Assembly (NCBI GenBank): GCA_023447335.1
Contig: JAEXOD010000008.1
Span: forward strand, 1 to 50,016
From: Bacteroidota bacterium
GTDB taxonomy: Bacteria > Bacteroidota > Ignavibacteria > Ignavibacteriales > Melioribacteraceae
Length of the DNA stretch: 50,016 nt
Reading direction: 5' to 3'
The stretch's first letter is position 1. Each line of letters begins with the position of its first letter. Of the stretch, positions 42,109 through 50,016 are shown piece by piece. The position numbers and the translations under genes were made by a program. The notes under the pieces are model-generated. The model made no database searches. It saw only the letters and a list, made by a program, of their open reading frames with translations, and was not told the DNA's origin.

Positions 42109-44277
42109 TCAACTCCTCCATAAATAAGACATCTTAATAAAAAAACCTCTTTGTGTTTCTAAAAATCTATTATTATCTGCATACTCGTTATCTTGCCATT
42201 TTATTTTCTCAAAAAAAGATCCATAACCAATATGAAAGACTGTCCCAGGTATATACGTAAATGAGGCTAAAAAGTCATTTAACAAGTACCTTCTGTATCT
42301 GTTGTATTCAATAATTTCTCTAAAAACTAAATATTTATTATACTGATAAGTTAAAACGGTCCTAAAAAGCGGATATTCAAAAACTTTTGTATTATCAGAA
42401 TCTTTATAAAAGTCAATATAAGCGAATCCAAATCCGATTTCTAAATTTTCAAAAGGAAGAAATCCGGCATTTATTGAAAGTTTATTGCTATTTCCTTCAA
42501 ACGGTGTTGAAGAATAATAAATTGCATTAATTTTACGGTATAAGAATCCGAAGTATAATTGGTTAGTAAACCATCCTCCGCCGGCTATGTGAAATCCACC
42601 GGTCTTAAATTTCTGATCTAAAAAAATTTCGTTAGAATAAGAATATTTAACTTTCATATATAAATCTCCGGGTAGAATAAATGTTACTGCAGTATAATTA
42701 TTTGTTTCCCACAATCTGCTGAATTTATCATTTATTTGTGCCGAAAATAACTCAATATCTAATCTTCTAAAAATTTCGGAAGGCGGATAATACTTTGGTT
42801 TTGTATATAAAGAATAAGCAGTAATTCCTGTTCTTGTAATATATCCAGTTTCTGTGTAAAAGTTTTTACTAATATCTCTTATTGATAATTGATAATCGAA
42901 ATCTCGAGTTTGGTTTGTATAATTTAATCCAATAGTATATTCACCGTTTGTTTTGAATCCATCTTCATATTTTGAAAATGAAAATAAGTTATTAAATTCA
43001 AAAACACCTGATTCACTTAATCTTATTCTTCCGTCAAAACCAATTACTCTATTATATTTATCAGTCTGTTCTCTTCCTGTAAATAGAGTTCCCAAAAAAC
43101 TATCATCTGAAAAGGACTTTTTTATCCTAAAAATGCCAAAGGACGCATATCTATCGTCATATTGCACTCCTCTATCACTCAAATCATCCATAGAGTAGAT
43201 TGAAGCCAGAGTTATATCATCTGTAATTTTTCCTGATAATTTAATACCAATTATCGGATTAACGATTGTTCTTGTATGAACTAAAGCTTTAATCGGATCT
43301 ACTTCGGTGGTAGAAGTTGCAGCAAGTTTAAATATTTCAGATCCCTCCAAAAAGAATGGCCTTTTTTCCGAATAGAATAAATCATAACGTAGATTTACGT
43401 CAACCTGCCCGGCATCAGATTCAATCTGACTAAAATCAGGATTATATGTTCCTTCTATCGTTAAATTTGAAGTTAATCCATATTTTCCCGTCAAACTAAA
43501 TTCTCCCTTATTTTCTTTTTCTGAAAGTTTTCCATTCAAAATTTCTGATTTGTTGCTATAAGTTACTGCAGGTAGAATTTCAATAATAACCGGAGTTTCA
43601 AGGTTATGAAACACTATTTGCTTAAGTTGACTATAAACAGCATATCCTTTTGCAGGATCAAATTCCGGAAATGAGCTATGCTCTGAGAACCTTGCAATCC
43701 TTCTTTCTAGGTAAAGTCCCATTACTGTCGGACTTTCTTCTGAGTATCTTATACTTTTTAGCGGGATACAAATCTCAACAATATAGCCTTCATTTGTAAT
43801 TTTACCCGCACTTTGCCAAACCAAATCATAACTTATATCATCAGTTTCAACCGTACCGGCTACTCTGCTATCCATCTGAATCCCGAACGGGTTAACATAA
43901 AATGCATATAACGACTGTTTGTCATTATATGTGTCAAGGTTGACACAAACCCAGTCATCCTGCGAAATATTATCTCTTGTAGTTAAAGTTGATTTAATTT
44001 TCTCAGGACTGTCATCAAAACACTTAAAAGCAAAATATAAATTTTTACTATCATAAGTGATATACGCTACTGTTTCTTGTGCAGCATTTTTACCAAAATC
44101 CGGAACATATGTCTTAAAGCCCTTAACGGCAATTGATTTTTCCCAAACCTCTGACTCAAGAATTCCGTCAATAATCGGAGTATATTCAGTATTGTTAGGC
44201 ACCAATTTGTCTTGTCCGTTTATCAGTAACGTACAGAATACTACATAATTAACTATTAATATAAATAAACTTTTCAT
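42109..44277 (-). CDS. DUF5916 outer-membrane protein with N-terminal CBM9-like domain
   Basis: About 722 residues. The longest frame begins at a TTG at 44283; the ATG at 44277 gives the signal peptide 'MKSLFILIVNYVVFCTLLINGQ' and is preferred. Residues ~25-210 are a carbohydrate-binding CBM9-like beta sandwich ('YTPIIDGILESEVWEKSIAVKGF', 'AAQETVAYITYDSKNLYFAFKCFDDSPEKI', 'PFGIQMDSRV'). The remaining ~500 residues are the DUF5916 barrel-like domain ('YNPDFSQIESDAGQVDVNLRYDLFYSEKRPFFLEG' region is its hallmark). It is predicted to sit in the outer membrane, with a role in binding or importing polymers. It follows the broken M61 gene by 40 bases and may share its transcript. Confidence 0.9.
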   Translation of the reverse strand: MKSLFILIVNYVVFCTLLINGQDKLVPNNTEYTPIIDGILESEVWEKSIAVKGFKTYVPDFGKNAAQETVAYITYDSKNLYFAFKCFDDSPEKIKSTLTTRDNISQDDWVCVNLDTYNDKQSLYAFYVNPFGIQMDSRVAGTVETDDISYDLVWQSAGKITNEGYIVEICIPLKSIRYSEESPTVMGLYLERRIARFSEHSSFPEFDPAKGYAVYSQLKQIVFHNLETPVIIEILPAVTYSNKSEILNGKLSEKENKGEFSLTGKYGLTSNLTIEGTYNPDFSQIESDAGQVDVNLRYDLFYSEKRPFFLEGSEIFKLAATSTTEVDPIKALVHTRTIVNPIIGIKLSGKITDDITLASIYSMDDLSDRGVQYDDRYASFGIFRIKKSFSDDSFLGTLFTGREQTDKYNRVIGFDGRIRLSESGVFEFNNLFSFSKYEDGFKTNGEYTIGLNYTNQTRDFDYQLSIRDISKNFYTETGYITRTGITAYSLYTKPKYYPPSEIFRRLDIELFSAQINDKFSRLWETNNYTAVTFILPGDLYMKVKYSYSNEIFLDQKFKTGGFHIAGGGWFTNQLYFGFLYRKINAIYYSSTPFEGNSNKLSINAGFLPFENLEIGFGFAYIDFYKDSDNTKVFEYPLFRTVLTYQYNKYLVFREIIEYNRYRRYLLNDFLASFTYIPGTVFHIGYGSFFEKIKWQDNEYADNNRFLETQRGFFIKMSYLWRS

Positions 44278-44317
44278 ATTCAATTTATCATCCTATTAAA
44301 TTTGTAAGATATTAACA

Positions 44318-44617
44318 TTAAAGATTTTTTATCCATTTTTCTCTCAAATCTATTTCTGTTTTTGAGGCTTCAGTATTTGCTTCAAAAACATGCTTACGCA
44401 AAAATCTAAGCAAAACCCCATCAAGTACTATTTCTTCATTATTTCGTTTAATCTTTATTTCAAAATAATCTCCTATTTTCATGTTATTTTTTTTTGAAAT
44501 TACTTCTCTTATATTTTGCATTGTCAATTTTTCGTTAAATAATTCAATTATAATATCATTTTCTTCTAGTCCATATTCTTTACCGTTAGTTACCCCTTTC
44601 GCTAAAATTTCCCCTTT
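44318..44617 (-). pseudogene. Separated PDZ-like C-terminus of the M61 peptidase
   Basis: This stretch continues the M61 reading frame beyond a single TAA at 44618-44620. It reads 'KGEILAKGVTNGKEYGLEENDIIIELFNEKLTMQNIREV' and on to 'KIKRNNEEIVLDGVLL', a normal PDZ-type domain as expected at the C-terminus of this family. An internal ATG at 44527 could start a 69-residue piece, but it would lack the first PDZ strands. The frame is intact (no shift), so one base change, or a sequencing error, explains the split. Confidence 0.75.
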
Positions 44618-46129
44618 TTAATTAACACCTAGATTAGTACCAAGAGAGGGAATTTCAGAATTATGGAATACTTCCGAGATATACTTTATTCCAACCTTAG
44701 AAAAAAATTCAGATAAGGGTAATGGTTTTACTCCGCATATATAATCATCAATAAATATTTTAATCTCAGGAAATGATTTTTTAACAATAATATCAAAAAA
44801 TTCATCATCTTTGAAAAATTTATCTTGCCCGTATTCTTTTACAATATCAATTAGTAATTCACGTAGTCCTTTTTTTCCATCTGATAATTCCAAAAGTCTT
44901 ATATCTAACAAACATGCTGTAACTGCTCCTCTGTTATAAAAATTAATAAATGCATCATTTCCCTTTTTTGTATAAGATTCTAAACTCATATCAAAAAGAC
45001 TATAATTATTATCAAAATTTTCCGAAACTCTTAGATAATCTGTAATTTTTTGTAAGTATTGTTGCAGTGTTTTATAATTACTTCTTAATTGAGCAATTGT
45101 ACTACCCCATTCCGTAACGCCTTCATAAAACCATAAATGCTTGGAAGGAATAGGAGTAATAAAATTAAAATTATGAATTAACTCGCTGTGGGCATTTAAA
45201 GGAGTTAAAATATGCAAAAATTCATGCAATACAACATCTTTTAATAGAGTTAATTCTCGCTTATCTGCCGGTAAATAGTATAACGAACTTTGATTATGCT
45301 CTAAAGCTCCACCTCCTAATTGTCCTTTTTTAATTCTAATACTATCCGGAATTAAACACATCAAGAAAGTATAATTATTAACAGGAGAAAACCCAATAAA
45401 TTCACTTGAAGTTTGCAATAATGTATCAATTGTCGGAATTAAATTTTCTGCAGAAAATTCCCTTTCTGTTGTATAAACATACAAGTCAACATCAATATTA
45501 TTAACTTTTGTTGCTGAATGTGAAATTTTTCCCAGTAAAATCGGAGAATCTGCTAATTTGTCATAATTTTCGGCGTAAAAAATGTTTTTGCTTATCTTTT
45601 TAAGTGAAGTTCCGACCGACCAATCTTTTTCACACTTAAGTTCTAAGTGTATAGGCAATTTTTGTGTTTCTTCAAAGTACCCTAAAACTCCAAAAGTATT
45701 TAAAATTGCAAAATCATCTTCTAGAGCCGTTCCAACCATAGAAGCTATTTTGGGCGTATCCGGTTCAAAATCATATGTATCTTCAATAGAATACTGAATC
45801 ATTTTAAGATTTTGCGGATTATCTACTTTATATTGATTTGTATTAATCTTTTTTACACCGAGTTCTTTTCCGTGCATATCTAATGCTTTAAAATCAACTA
45901 CATATCTTCCAAAATTTATATTACTGTAAATTCCGGGGGCTGTTGCCGGAAAGTTAAAAGTTCCGTTCTTCAACTTATAATCATCCATAGTGATTTTTAC
46001 TTTAAATAGATCATCATTGTGATTAACAAGATCAACTGAATAATGAATTTTTCCCGAATTGTTTTCAGCATTAATATTGTAAAATGAAAATATTAAAAAG
46101 AAGTAAAATAATTGCTTAAGCATCTTCAT
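44618..46129 (-). CDS. M61-family peptidase, truncated by an in-frame stop
   Basis: About 503 residues from the ATG at 46129 (GGAG six bases before it; a TTG at 46144 is an unlikely start). Signal peptide 'FYFFLIFSFYNINAENN'. The N-terminal beta domain (about 25-200) and the gluzincin catalytic domain are present, with 'VVLHEFLHILTPLNAH' (HExxH) and the downstream glutamate in 'FYEGVTEWGS'. Full-length relatives end with a PDZ domain; here the frame meets TAA right at 'LGVN', the first PDZ strand, and the PDZ continues in the same frame to 44318. The catalytic part may still fold and work, or the gene may be decaying. Family members cut small neutral residues at peptide N-termini. The LuxR-type gene is divergent upstream. 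Confidence 0.83.
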   Translation of the reverse strand: MKMLKQLFYFFLIFSFYNINAENNSGKIHYSVDLVNHNDDLFKVKITMDDYKLKNGTFNFPATAPGIYSNINFGRYVVDFKALDMHGKELGVKKINTNQYKVDNPQNLKMIQYSIEDTYDFEPDTPKIASMVGTALEDDFAILNTFGVLGYFEETQKLPIHLELKCEKDWSVGTSLKKISKNIFYAENYDKLADSPILLGKISHSATKVNNIDVDLYVYTTEREFSAENLIPTIDTLLQTSSEFIGFSPVNNYTFLMCLIPDSIRIKKGQLGGGALEHNQSSLYYLPADKRELTLLKDVVLHEFLHILTPLNAHSELIHNFNFITPIPSKHLWFYEGVTEWGSTIAQLRSNYKTLQQYLQKITDYLRVSENFDNNYSLFDMSLESYTKKGNDAFINFYNRGAVTACLLDIRLLELSDGKKGLRELLIDIVKEYGQDKFFKDDEFFDIIVKKSFPEIKIFIDDYICGVKPLPLSEFFSKVGIKYISEVFHNSEIPSLGTNLGVN

Positions 46130-46202
46130 TGTTTTCTCCGACAAAGTTTATGATGTTTACTAATTTTGGACGCAAAAAATGACATTTTGTGTCACTTTTT
46201 TC

Positions 46203-46222
46203 AATGAGAAATCATTCTCATT
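46203..46222. promoter_or_regulatory. Fur-box-like palindrome
   Basis: AATGAGAA (46203-46210), ATCA, TTCTCATT (46215-46222) is a perfect 8-base inverted repeat resembling Fur/PerR-type boxes (TGAGAATnATTCTCA with one extra base). It lies between two divergent genes and just upstream of a TATATTTG box (46228-46235), where it could control the LuxR-type gene. A weaker palindrome TGACA-TTTTG-TGTCA is at 46180-46194. Confidence 0.55.
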
Positions 46223-46227
46223 TTTAC

Positions 46228-46235
46228 TATATTTG
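46228..46235 (+). promoter_or_regulatory. TAnnTTTG-type -7 promoter box
   Basis: TATATTTG, 46 bases upstream of the LuxR-type start codon, matches the TAnnTTTG -7 element. The preceding Fur-like palindrome occupies the place of the -33 region, so binding there would compete with RNA polymerase. Confidence 0.5.
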
Positions 46236-46281
46236 GAAAAATCATTTTTCTCATTCTTAAAAACAGCTTAAAAAGTAATTT

Positions 46282-47238
46282 ATGCATGATCATTTAAAGA
46301 TTATAGGTATAATAATTATCCTATTTGCCGGGATCGGTAATATCAGTTATGTCCGTAATATCAAGAACAAATATCAAGACTATTCATTAAAGTGGTTACT
46401 TTTTTATATAACCTTTTATAATCTTGCAGTACTTACTGTTCTTTTGCGTAAGTATATTGATGTAAATTTATCCTCATTAATTAAAACTCCGTTTTCTGTG
46501 AGTGAACTTATAACGGATTTAGAAATAATTTTTAATGTATTACGACTTGCAAGTTTTATACTCTTCTTTGAAAGCCTAAGAGAAAATAATGTTTATAAGT
46601 TAATAAAAAATTCTACTCTTGTAGTGATTACAATAATATCCGTATTGATACTAATTAAATATTGTTTTTATAATATTAACAGCTTATATTCTGCAATTTC
46701 ACAGTTTTTCTATTATTTTTCTCAAGTAATATTTTATTACGAACCTTTGTTATTGTTACTTTTGTTTTTTTCAAATTATAAAAATGAGACTTCAATTGAG
46801 AAAAAAGTTAATATCAGTTTTTCAATACTATTTATGGGCAGGTATCTTTTTTTTCTAATCTTTTATGTTATTCCGATAAATGTATTCGGGTTCTATAATG
46901 TATATTTGCAAACTTTTTTAATCTTTTCATCTATATTAACTTTTAATATAATGCCTTATATTTGGATAAAATACTTTTTTGTAAAATTTCAAGAATCAGC
47001 CCCAAAAATCACAGAACATGAAAATATAATAGCATTAGAAGATTATAATATAAGTTCTCGTGAGAAAGAAATAATTGGCTTAATATTGCAAGGAAAGAGC
47101 AATAAAGAGATCGAAACCGAACTATTTTTGTCTCCGCATACGGTTAAAAACCATATCTATCACATATATAAAAAAATGAATATTACTTCAAGATTTCAAT
47201 TAATTAAACTATTAAATAGCGGAATTGAAAAGTTATAA
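46282..47238 (+). CDS. Membrane-bound LuxR-type transcriptional regulator
   Basis: A 318-residue protein with about seven hydrophobic helices in residues 1-235, followed by a LuxR/GerE helix-turn-helix at the C-terminus ('SREKEIIGLILQGKSNKEIETELFLSPHTVKNHIYHIYKKMNI' region, about 257-300). This plan, a membrane sensor fused directly to a DNA-binding domain, means a one-component regulator working at the inner membrane. The ligand is not recognisable. It is divergent from the M61 peptidase gene, which may be its target. A Fur-like palindrome precedes it. No classical terminator follows; a loose inverted repeat AAAGTTATA/TATAACTTT overlaps the gene end (47229-47267). Confidence 0.86.
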   Translation: MHDHLKIIGIIIILFAGIGNISYVRNIKNKYQDYSLKWLLFYITFYNLAVLTVLLRKYIDVNLSSLIKTPFSVSELITDLEIIFNVLRLASFILFFESLRENNVYKLIKNSTLVVITIISVLILIKYCFYNINSLYSAISQFFYYFSQVIFYYEPLLLLLLFFSNYKNETSIEKKVNISFSILFMGRYLFFLIFYVIPINVFGFYNVYLQTFLIFSSILTFNIMPYIWIKYFFVKFQESAPKITEHENIIALEDYNISSREKEIIGLILQGKSNKEIETELFLSPHTVKNHIYHIYKKMNITSRFQLIKLLNSGIEKL

Positions 47239-47493
47239 TATTTTTTTACCTAAAGTTCTATAACTTTAACAAAAATATTAATAATATAGATACAATTGTT
47301 GAATAGAATTTAATGTAAATAAAGATTATTTTTAGAAATTTTTACAATAATAAAACTTAACAATAAGTTTTTTCTGAGATAAGTTAAGGTTCTACCCTCA
47401 TTCGTTCTTAATTTGAATACAATATTATTGTTAACCTTAAATATATATAATCAAAATCCTTCCTGTTTTATCTTAAAATGTTTACTTAGAAAA
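47239..47493. other. Convergent intergenic region
   Basis: About 255 AT-rich bases between the ends of the plus-strand LuxR-type gene and the minus-strand CcdA-like gene. A loose stem AAAGTTATA/TATAACTTT starts in the end of the LuxR-type gene and ends at 47267. No further gene or strong terminator was seen. Confidence 0.4.
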
Positions 47494-48195
47494 TTAAATG
47501 GAAATATAGATAAAATATATACCCGCAATTATAACCAAAACACCGCATATTTTTTTTATTATCAAAATTATTTTAGAATTTGAGGCTTTATTTATGTATT
47601 TAGGTAAATATGATGACAATGTACCGGCAACAATAATAACATAACAATGCCCCAGAGCAAAACCCAACAACAACATTACAGAAATAAAAAAATTAGTTTG
47701 AGCTGTTTGGAATACAACGCTTAAAACAGGAGCCATAAATGCAAAAGTACATGGACCTAGTGCCAAGCCGAATAATAACCCAAGTACAAAAGCGGCAGGT
47801 AATCCTTTCAAACTAACTTTTCGCAAACCCATAAAATTCCAATTCAAATTTAGTATGTCTAGGAAATATAAACCAACAATAAAGAATATTGTTGCGACAA
47901 AATAATTGCCAATATTTCCGATATCCCCCATCATCCTTCCAAGATATGCGGTTATAATCCCTATCAGTGCAATGGTTATAAGTATTCCGATTGAAAAAAA
48001 CAACGAAATAAGAAATACTCTTTTTGTTTTAGTTTCTTCCTGCGAAGAAATAAACCCAATTACAAGCGGAATACTTGACAAATGACAAGGAGATAGAACT
48101 ATAGACATTACTCCCCATCCAAATGAAGCCAGAATGGAAATTAAAACGGATGCATTAATAGCATCATACAATAAATTAAAAATACTATCAATCAT
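47494..48195 (-). CDS. CcdA/DsbD-type or ArsG-like membrane transporter
   Basis: A 233-residue protein with six to seven membrane helices. It carries the paired cysteines of the CcdA/DsbD core: 'GWGVMSIVLSPCHLSSIPLVIGF' near residue 35 and 'GLALGPCTFAFMAPVLS' near residue 150. CcdA passes electrons from cytoplasmic thioredoxin to periplasmic partners. In arsenic operons close relatives are annotated as ArsG-type (TauE/CcdA-like) permeases, usually beside a small thioredoxin. Here it is the last gene after ACR3, an ArsP-like permease, a glutaredoxin-like protein and an exported thioredoxin (4-base overlap), so it most likely reduces that thioredoxin. Both readings fit; I prefer electron transfer. 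Confidence 0.85.
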   Translation of the reverse strand: MIDSIFNLLYDAINASVLISILASFGWGVMSIVLSPCHLSSIPLVIGFISSQEETKTKRVFLISLFFSIGILITIALIGIITAYLGRMMGDIGNIGNYFVATIFFIVGLYFLDILNLNWNFMGLRKVSLKGLPAAFVLGLLFGLALGPCTFAFMAPVLSVVFQTAQTNFFISVMLLLGFALGHCYVIIVAGTLSSYLPKYINKASNSKIILIIKKICGVLVIIAGIYFIYISI

Positions 48196-48581
48196 AATTT
48201 TGTACTAATCGGTTTAAGTCCTTGTTTTTGCAATAAGTTATCGATATCTTTTTCCGAGAAAAATCCTTCGTGTCTAAAAAATTCTTTTCCGTTTTTATCA
48301 ATAAATATTTGCGTAGGAATTAATTTAATTTTATACTTTTGAGAGAAAGGTTTCCCTTTTTCAGTCCAAACATCATGAAAAACAACTTTAATTTGATCTC
48401 GGTATTTATTCTCAATTGCTTTCATTACCGGCTGCATTTTTTTACATGGAATACAATTAACCGAACCTAGTTCAATAAAAGTTACAATAGGCTGTTTAGT
48501 ACTATTTCCGTCAGTATTTGTTTGAGCAAAGTTAATACTTATGAAAAAATATAAAGTTATTAAATAAGTTATTATCCTCAT
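48192..48581 (-). CDS. Exported thioredoxin-family protein
   Basis: About 129 residues from the ATG at 48581, which begins the signal peptide 'MRIITYLITLYFFISINFAQ'; an ATG at 48599 would overlap the gene upstream and spoil the signal. The thioredoxin fold has the active site 'VNCIPCKKMQPVM' (CIPC) and the cis-proline loop 'IKLIPTQIF'. The periplasmic position fits its neighbour, a CcdA/DsbD-type protein that overlaps its stop by four bases and would supply electrons. AGGGGA ribosome site lies inside the end of the preceding glutaredoxin-like gene. Within an arsenic operon it may keep thiols reduced for metalloid handling. Confidence 0.87.
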   Translation of the reverse strand: MRIITYLITLYFFISINFAQTNTDGNSTKQPIVTFIELGSVNCIPCKKMQPVMKAIENKYRDQIKVVFHDVWTEKGKPFSQKYKIKLIPTQIFIDKNGKEFFRHEGFFSEKDIDNLLQKQGLKPISTKL

Positions 48582-48582
48582 A

Positions 48583-48825
48583 TTATTTTTTCCCCTCATT
48601 TATCCATGAAATAATTTTATCTTTAGAAGGAACAACACCAAAGCTAACTACTTTTTCATTTACAACCAATCCCGGTGTTGCAAGAATTCCGTACTTCATT
48701 ATTTCCGTAAAATCAGTAACTTTTTCAACCTCAATATCTAAATTGTTTTCTTTTACGACACTTATAACCAAATCTTCTAAAGTGTGACATTTTTTGCATC
48801 CTGTACCTAATACTTTAATTACCAT
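48583..48825 (-). CDS. Small glutaredoxin-like protein (TM0996/MTH895 type)
   Basis: An 80-residue cytoplasmic thioredoxin-fold protein. 'MVIKVLGTGCKKCHTLEDLV' has the CxxC active site (C10-KK-C13), and 'KYGILATPGLVVNEKVVSFG' supplies the cis-proline loop. This matches the small 'redox-active disulfide protein 2' family, which often accompanies ArsP-type permeases in arsenic and metal operons. It is 12 bases downstream of the permease gene. It probably reduces or presents the metalloid or the permease's cysteines. The length is typical, so the gene is complete. Confidence 0.9.
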   Translation of the reverse strand: MVIKVLGTGCKKCHTLEDLVISVVKENNLDIEVEKVTDFTEIMKYGILATPGLVVNEKVVSFGVVPSKDKIISWINEGKK

Positions 48826-48837
48826 TTGCTACTCCCA

Positions 48838-49860
48838 TTAATAAACTAAATTAAATATATAACCAATTAATATTATACCAAAAGCAACAACCCCGACAAA
48901 AACAACAATTAGTTGAATTTTTAATACTTTCTTTAAAATAATTATTTCCGGTAACGATAGACCGATAACACTCATCATAAAAGCAAGTACTGTTCCTAAT
49001 GCGGCTCCTTTACCCAATAATGCTTGCACAATTGGAATAATTCCGGCAGCATTTGAATACATCGGAACACCCAAAATTACAGCGATTGGAACAGACCACC
49101 AAGCACTTTTCCCCATTAAACCCGCCATAAAGTTTTCAGGCACATATCCGTGAATTCCTGCACCAACTGCTATACCTAAAATTATATAAATCCATACTTT
49201 ACTAACTATTTCTTTTACCGCATTAATTCCGTAGCTTATTCTATCAACAAATTTTAGTTTTTCCAAAGATAATTCGGACTTTCCAACTTTCACTTCAAAA
49301 ACCCAAGGTTCAATGTATTTTTCAAGTTTCAGTTTGCCTATAATAAACCCTGAAAAAATAGCTAATAAAAGACCTGTTGACATATATAAAAAGGCGGTTT
49401 CCCAACCAAATAATCCAAAAAGTAAAACTAATGCAACTTCATTAATTATAGGGGCAGCAATTAAAAATGAAAAAGTGACACCCAAAGGAACTCCGCTTTC
49501 TACAAAACCAAGAAATAACGGAATAGCGGAGCAACTGCAAAACGGTGTAACAACGCCTAATAAACTTGCTGTAATATTTCCAGCAAAAAGCTTTTTACCC
49601 CCTAAAAGTTCTCGTGTCCTTTCCGGTGAAAAAAAACTTCTAATTAACCCAACGGCGAAAACTATTAATACTAGTAATAGTAAAACTTTTGGTATTTCAA
49701 AAATTAGGAACCAAAGTGATTCAGTAAAATGAGTCCCTTTTGTACATCCCAAAACAGAATAAACTAATAAATTGGTCAAATATTCCAAATTATAGTATAA
49801 TAACGCCCAAACTGGTACAAGAACAAATATGTAGTATGGATTTAGTTTTAAATTTTTCAT
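48838..49860 (-). CDS. ArsP/DUF318-family permease
   Basis: A 340-residue membrane protein with about eight to ten helices. The hallmark 'LLGVVTPFCSCSAIPLFLGFVESGVPLGVTFSFLIAAPIINEVALVLL' region (about 105-160) includes the 'PFCSCS' cysteine cluster, which in ArsP-type permeases binds trivalent organoarsenicals. The second half has 'IAVGAGIHGYVPENF' and 'GVPMYSNAAGIIPIVQALLGKGAALGTVLAFMMSVIGLSLPE'. It exports methylated or aromatic arsenic compounds, or in some relatives other metals. It lies 21 bases after the ACR3-like pump gene, giving one operon for inorganic and organic arsenic efflux with thiol-redox support. Confidence 0.88.
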   Translation of the reverse strand: MKNLKLNPYYIFVLVPVWALLYYNLEYLTNLLVYSVLGCTKGTHFTESLWFLIFEIPKVLLLLVLIVFAVGLIRSFFSPERTRELLGGKKLFAGNITASLLGVVTPFCSCSAIPLFLGFVESGVPLGVTFSFLIAAPIINEVALVLLFGLFGWETAFLYMSTGLLLAIFSGFIIGKLKLEKYIEPWVFEVKVGKSELSLEKLKFVDRISYGINAVKEIVSKVWIYIILGIAVGAGIHGYVPENFMAGLMGKSAWWSVPIAVILGVPMYSNAAGIIPIVQALLGKGAALGTVLAFMMSVIGLSLPEIIILKKVLKIQLIVVFVGVVAFGIILIGYIFNLVY

Positions 49861-49881
49861 TTCAATATTCTCTAAATTTCA

Positions 49882-50016
49882 TTATTTTGGGCAAATATTA
49901 CCCACATCTATTTGTGAATTATCTACTTTATTTCCAAAGTATTTCTTTTGCAACTTTAACGATACATTAACAAGAAAAATTAACACCGGAACTTCTACTA
50001 GCGGACCAATTACGGC
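49882..50016 (-). CDS. ACR3-family arsenite efflux pump, C-terminal part only
   Basis: Only the last 44 codons lie in the window; the rest is beyond the right edge. They read 'AVIGPLVEVPVLIFLVNVSL' followed by 'KYFG' and a short tail ending 'GNICPK', which is the last membrane helix of ACR3 (often named arsB in this group), where 'GxLxEVPVMxxLV' is conserved. ACR3 expels arsenite by proton exchange. It stops 21 bases before the ArsP-like permease start. Assignment rests on this last helix and on the arsenic-type neighbours. Confidence 0.78.
   Translation of the reverse strand, partial: AVIGPLVEVPVLIFLVNVSLKLQKKYFGNKVDNSQIDVGNICPK

Noticed and set aside
47229..47267. AAAGTTATA/TATAACTTT as terminator of the LuxR-type gene
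   Set aside because: The loop is 21 bases, the arms are A/T-rich, and no T-run follows on the plus strand.

Overview
The window is AT-rich and gene-dense on the minus strand. It looks like the chromosome of an Ignavibacteria-type member of the Bacteroidetes/Chlorobi superphylum. Evidence for this is the type IX secretion C-terminal tails of the 'NYPNPFNPxTIINF ... GxYxxSFDAKGLSSGIYFYKL' kind, a DUF5916 outer-membrane protein, DUF5777 and PepSY-like secreted proteins, PD40 repeat proteins, and TAnnTTTG-like promoter boxes. The lineage is inferred from these families only. No rRNA, tRNA, CRISPR array or insertion sequence was recognised.

Region 1 (1-8640) is housekeeping and metabolism: a partial PEP/pyruvate-binding dikinase-like protein, glutamate dehydrogenase with a terminator-like hairpin, a LysE-type exporter, a B12-binding radical SAM protein of the HpnP/DUF4070 type, and a NarL-type response regulator.

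Region 2 (8746-30174) is the most interesting part. It is a co-oriented block that combines (a) a MoxR-like AAA+ ATPase with a metallopeptidase-like/VWA partner, (b) a WYL-domain regulator, (c) an LRAT/NlpC-like putative effector, (d) a contractile-injection core: a long TssB/TssC-like sheath, an Hcp-like tube, a VgrG-like spike and a PAAR-like tip, plus two unassigned baseplate candidates, (e) two divergent Hsp70/actin-fold ATPases with cysteine clusters, a phage-baseplate-like small protein and a long coiled-coil protein, and (f) a MotA/TolQ plus MotB/OmpA pair resembling ZorA/ZorB of the Zorya anti-phage system. No ClpV, TssJLM, ZorC/ZorD/ZorE or tape-measure gene was recognised. The MoxR unit and the sheath unit each carry the same palindrome, TATCAyTATATGATA, about 40 bases upstream of the start codon, and the WYL regulator gene lies between the two units. 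I interpret this as one co-regulated, envelope-anchored contractile apparatus, apparently of an undescribed composition.

Region 3 (30451-46129) is mostly exported proteins: a PepSY-like protein; a cytochrome/YceI/DUF5777/T9SS operon behind a Crp/Fnr-like site; a T9SS-tailed PD40 protein behind a textbook sigma-54 promoter with two upstream activator palindromes; a PD40/metallo-beta-lactamase fusion; a serine hydrolase; an aspartic protease with ankyrin repeats; a DUF5916 barrel protein; and an M61 peptidase split by one in-frame stop.

Region 4 (46282-50016) has a membrane LuxR-type regulator behind a Fur-like palindrome, and an arsenic/thiol-redox operon: ACR3 arsenite pump (partial), ArsP-like permease, glutaredoxin-like protein, thioredoxin, and a CcdA/ArsG-like membrane protein.
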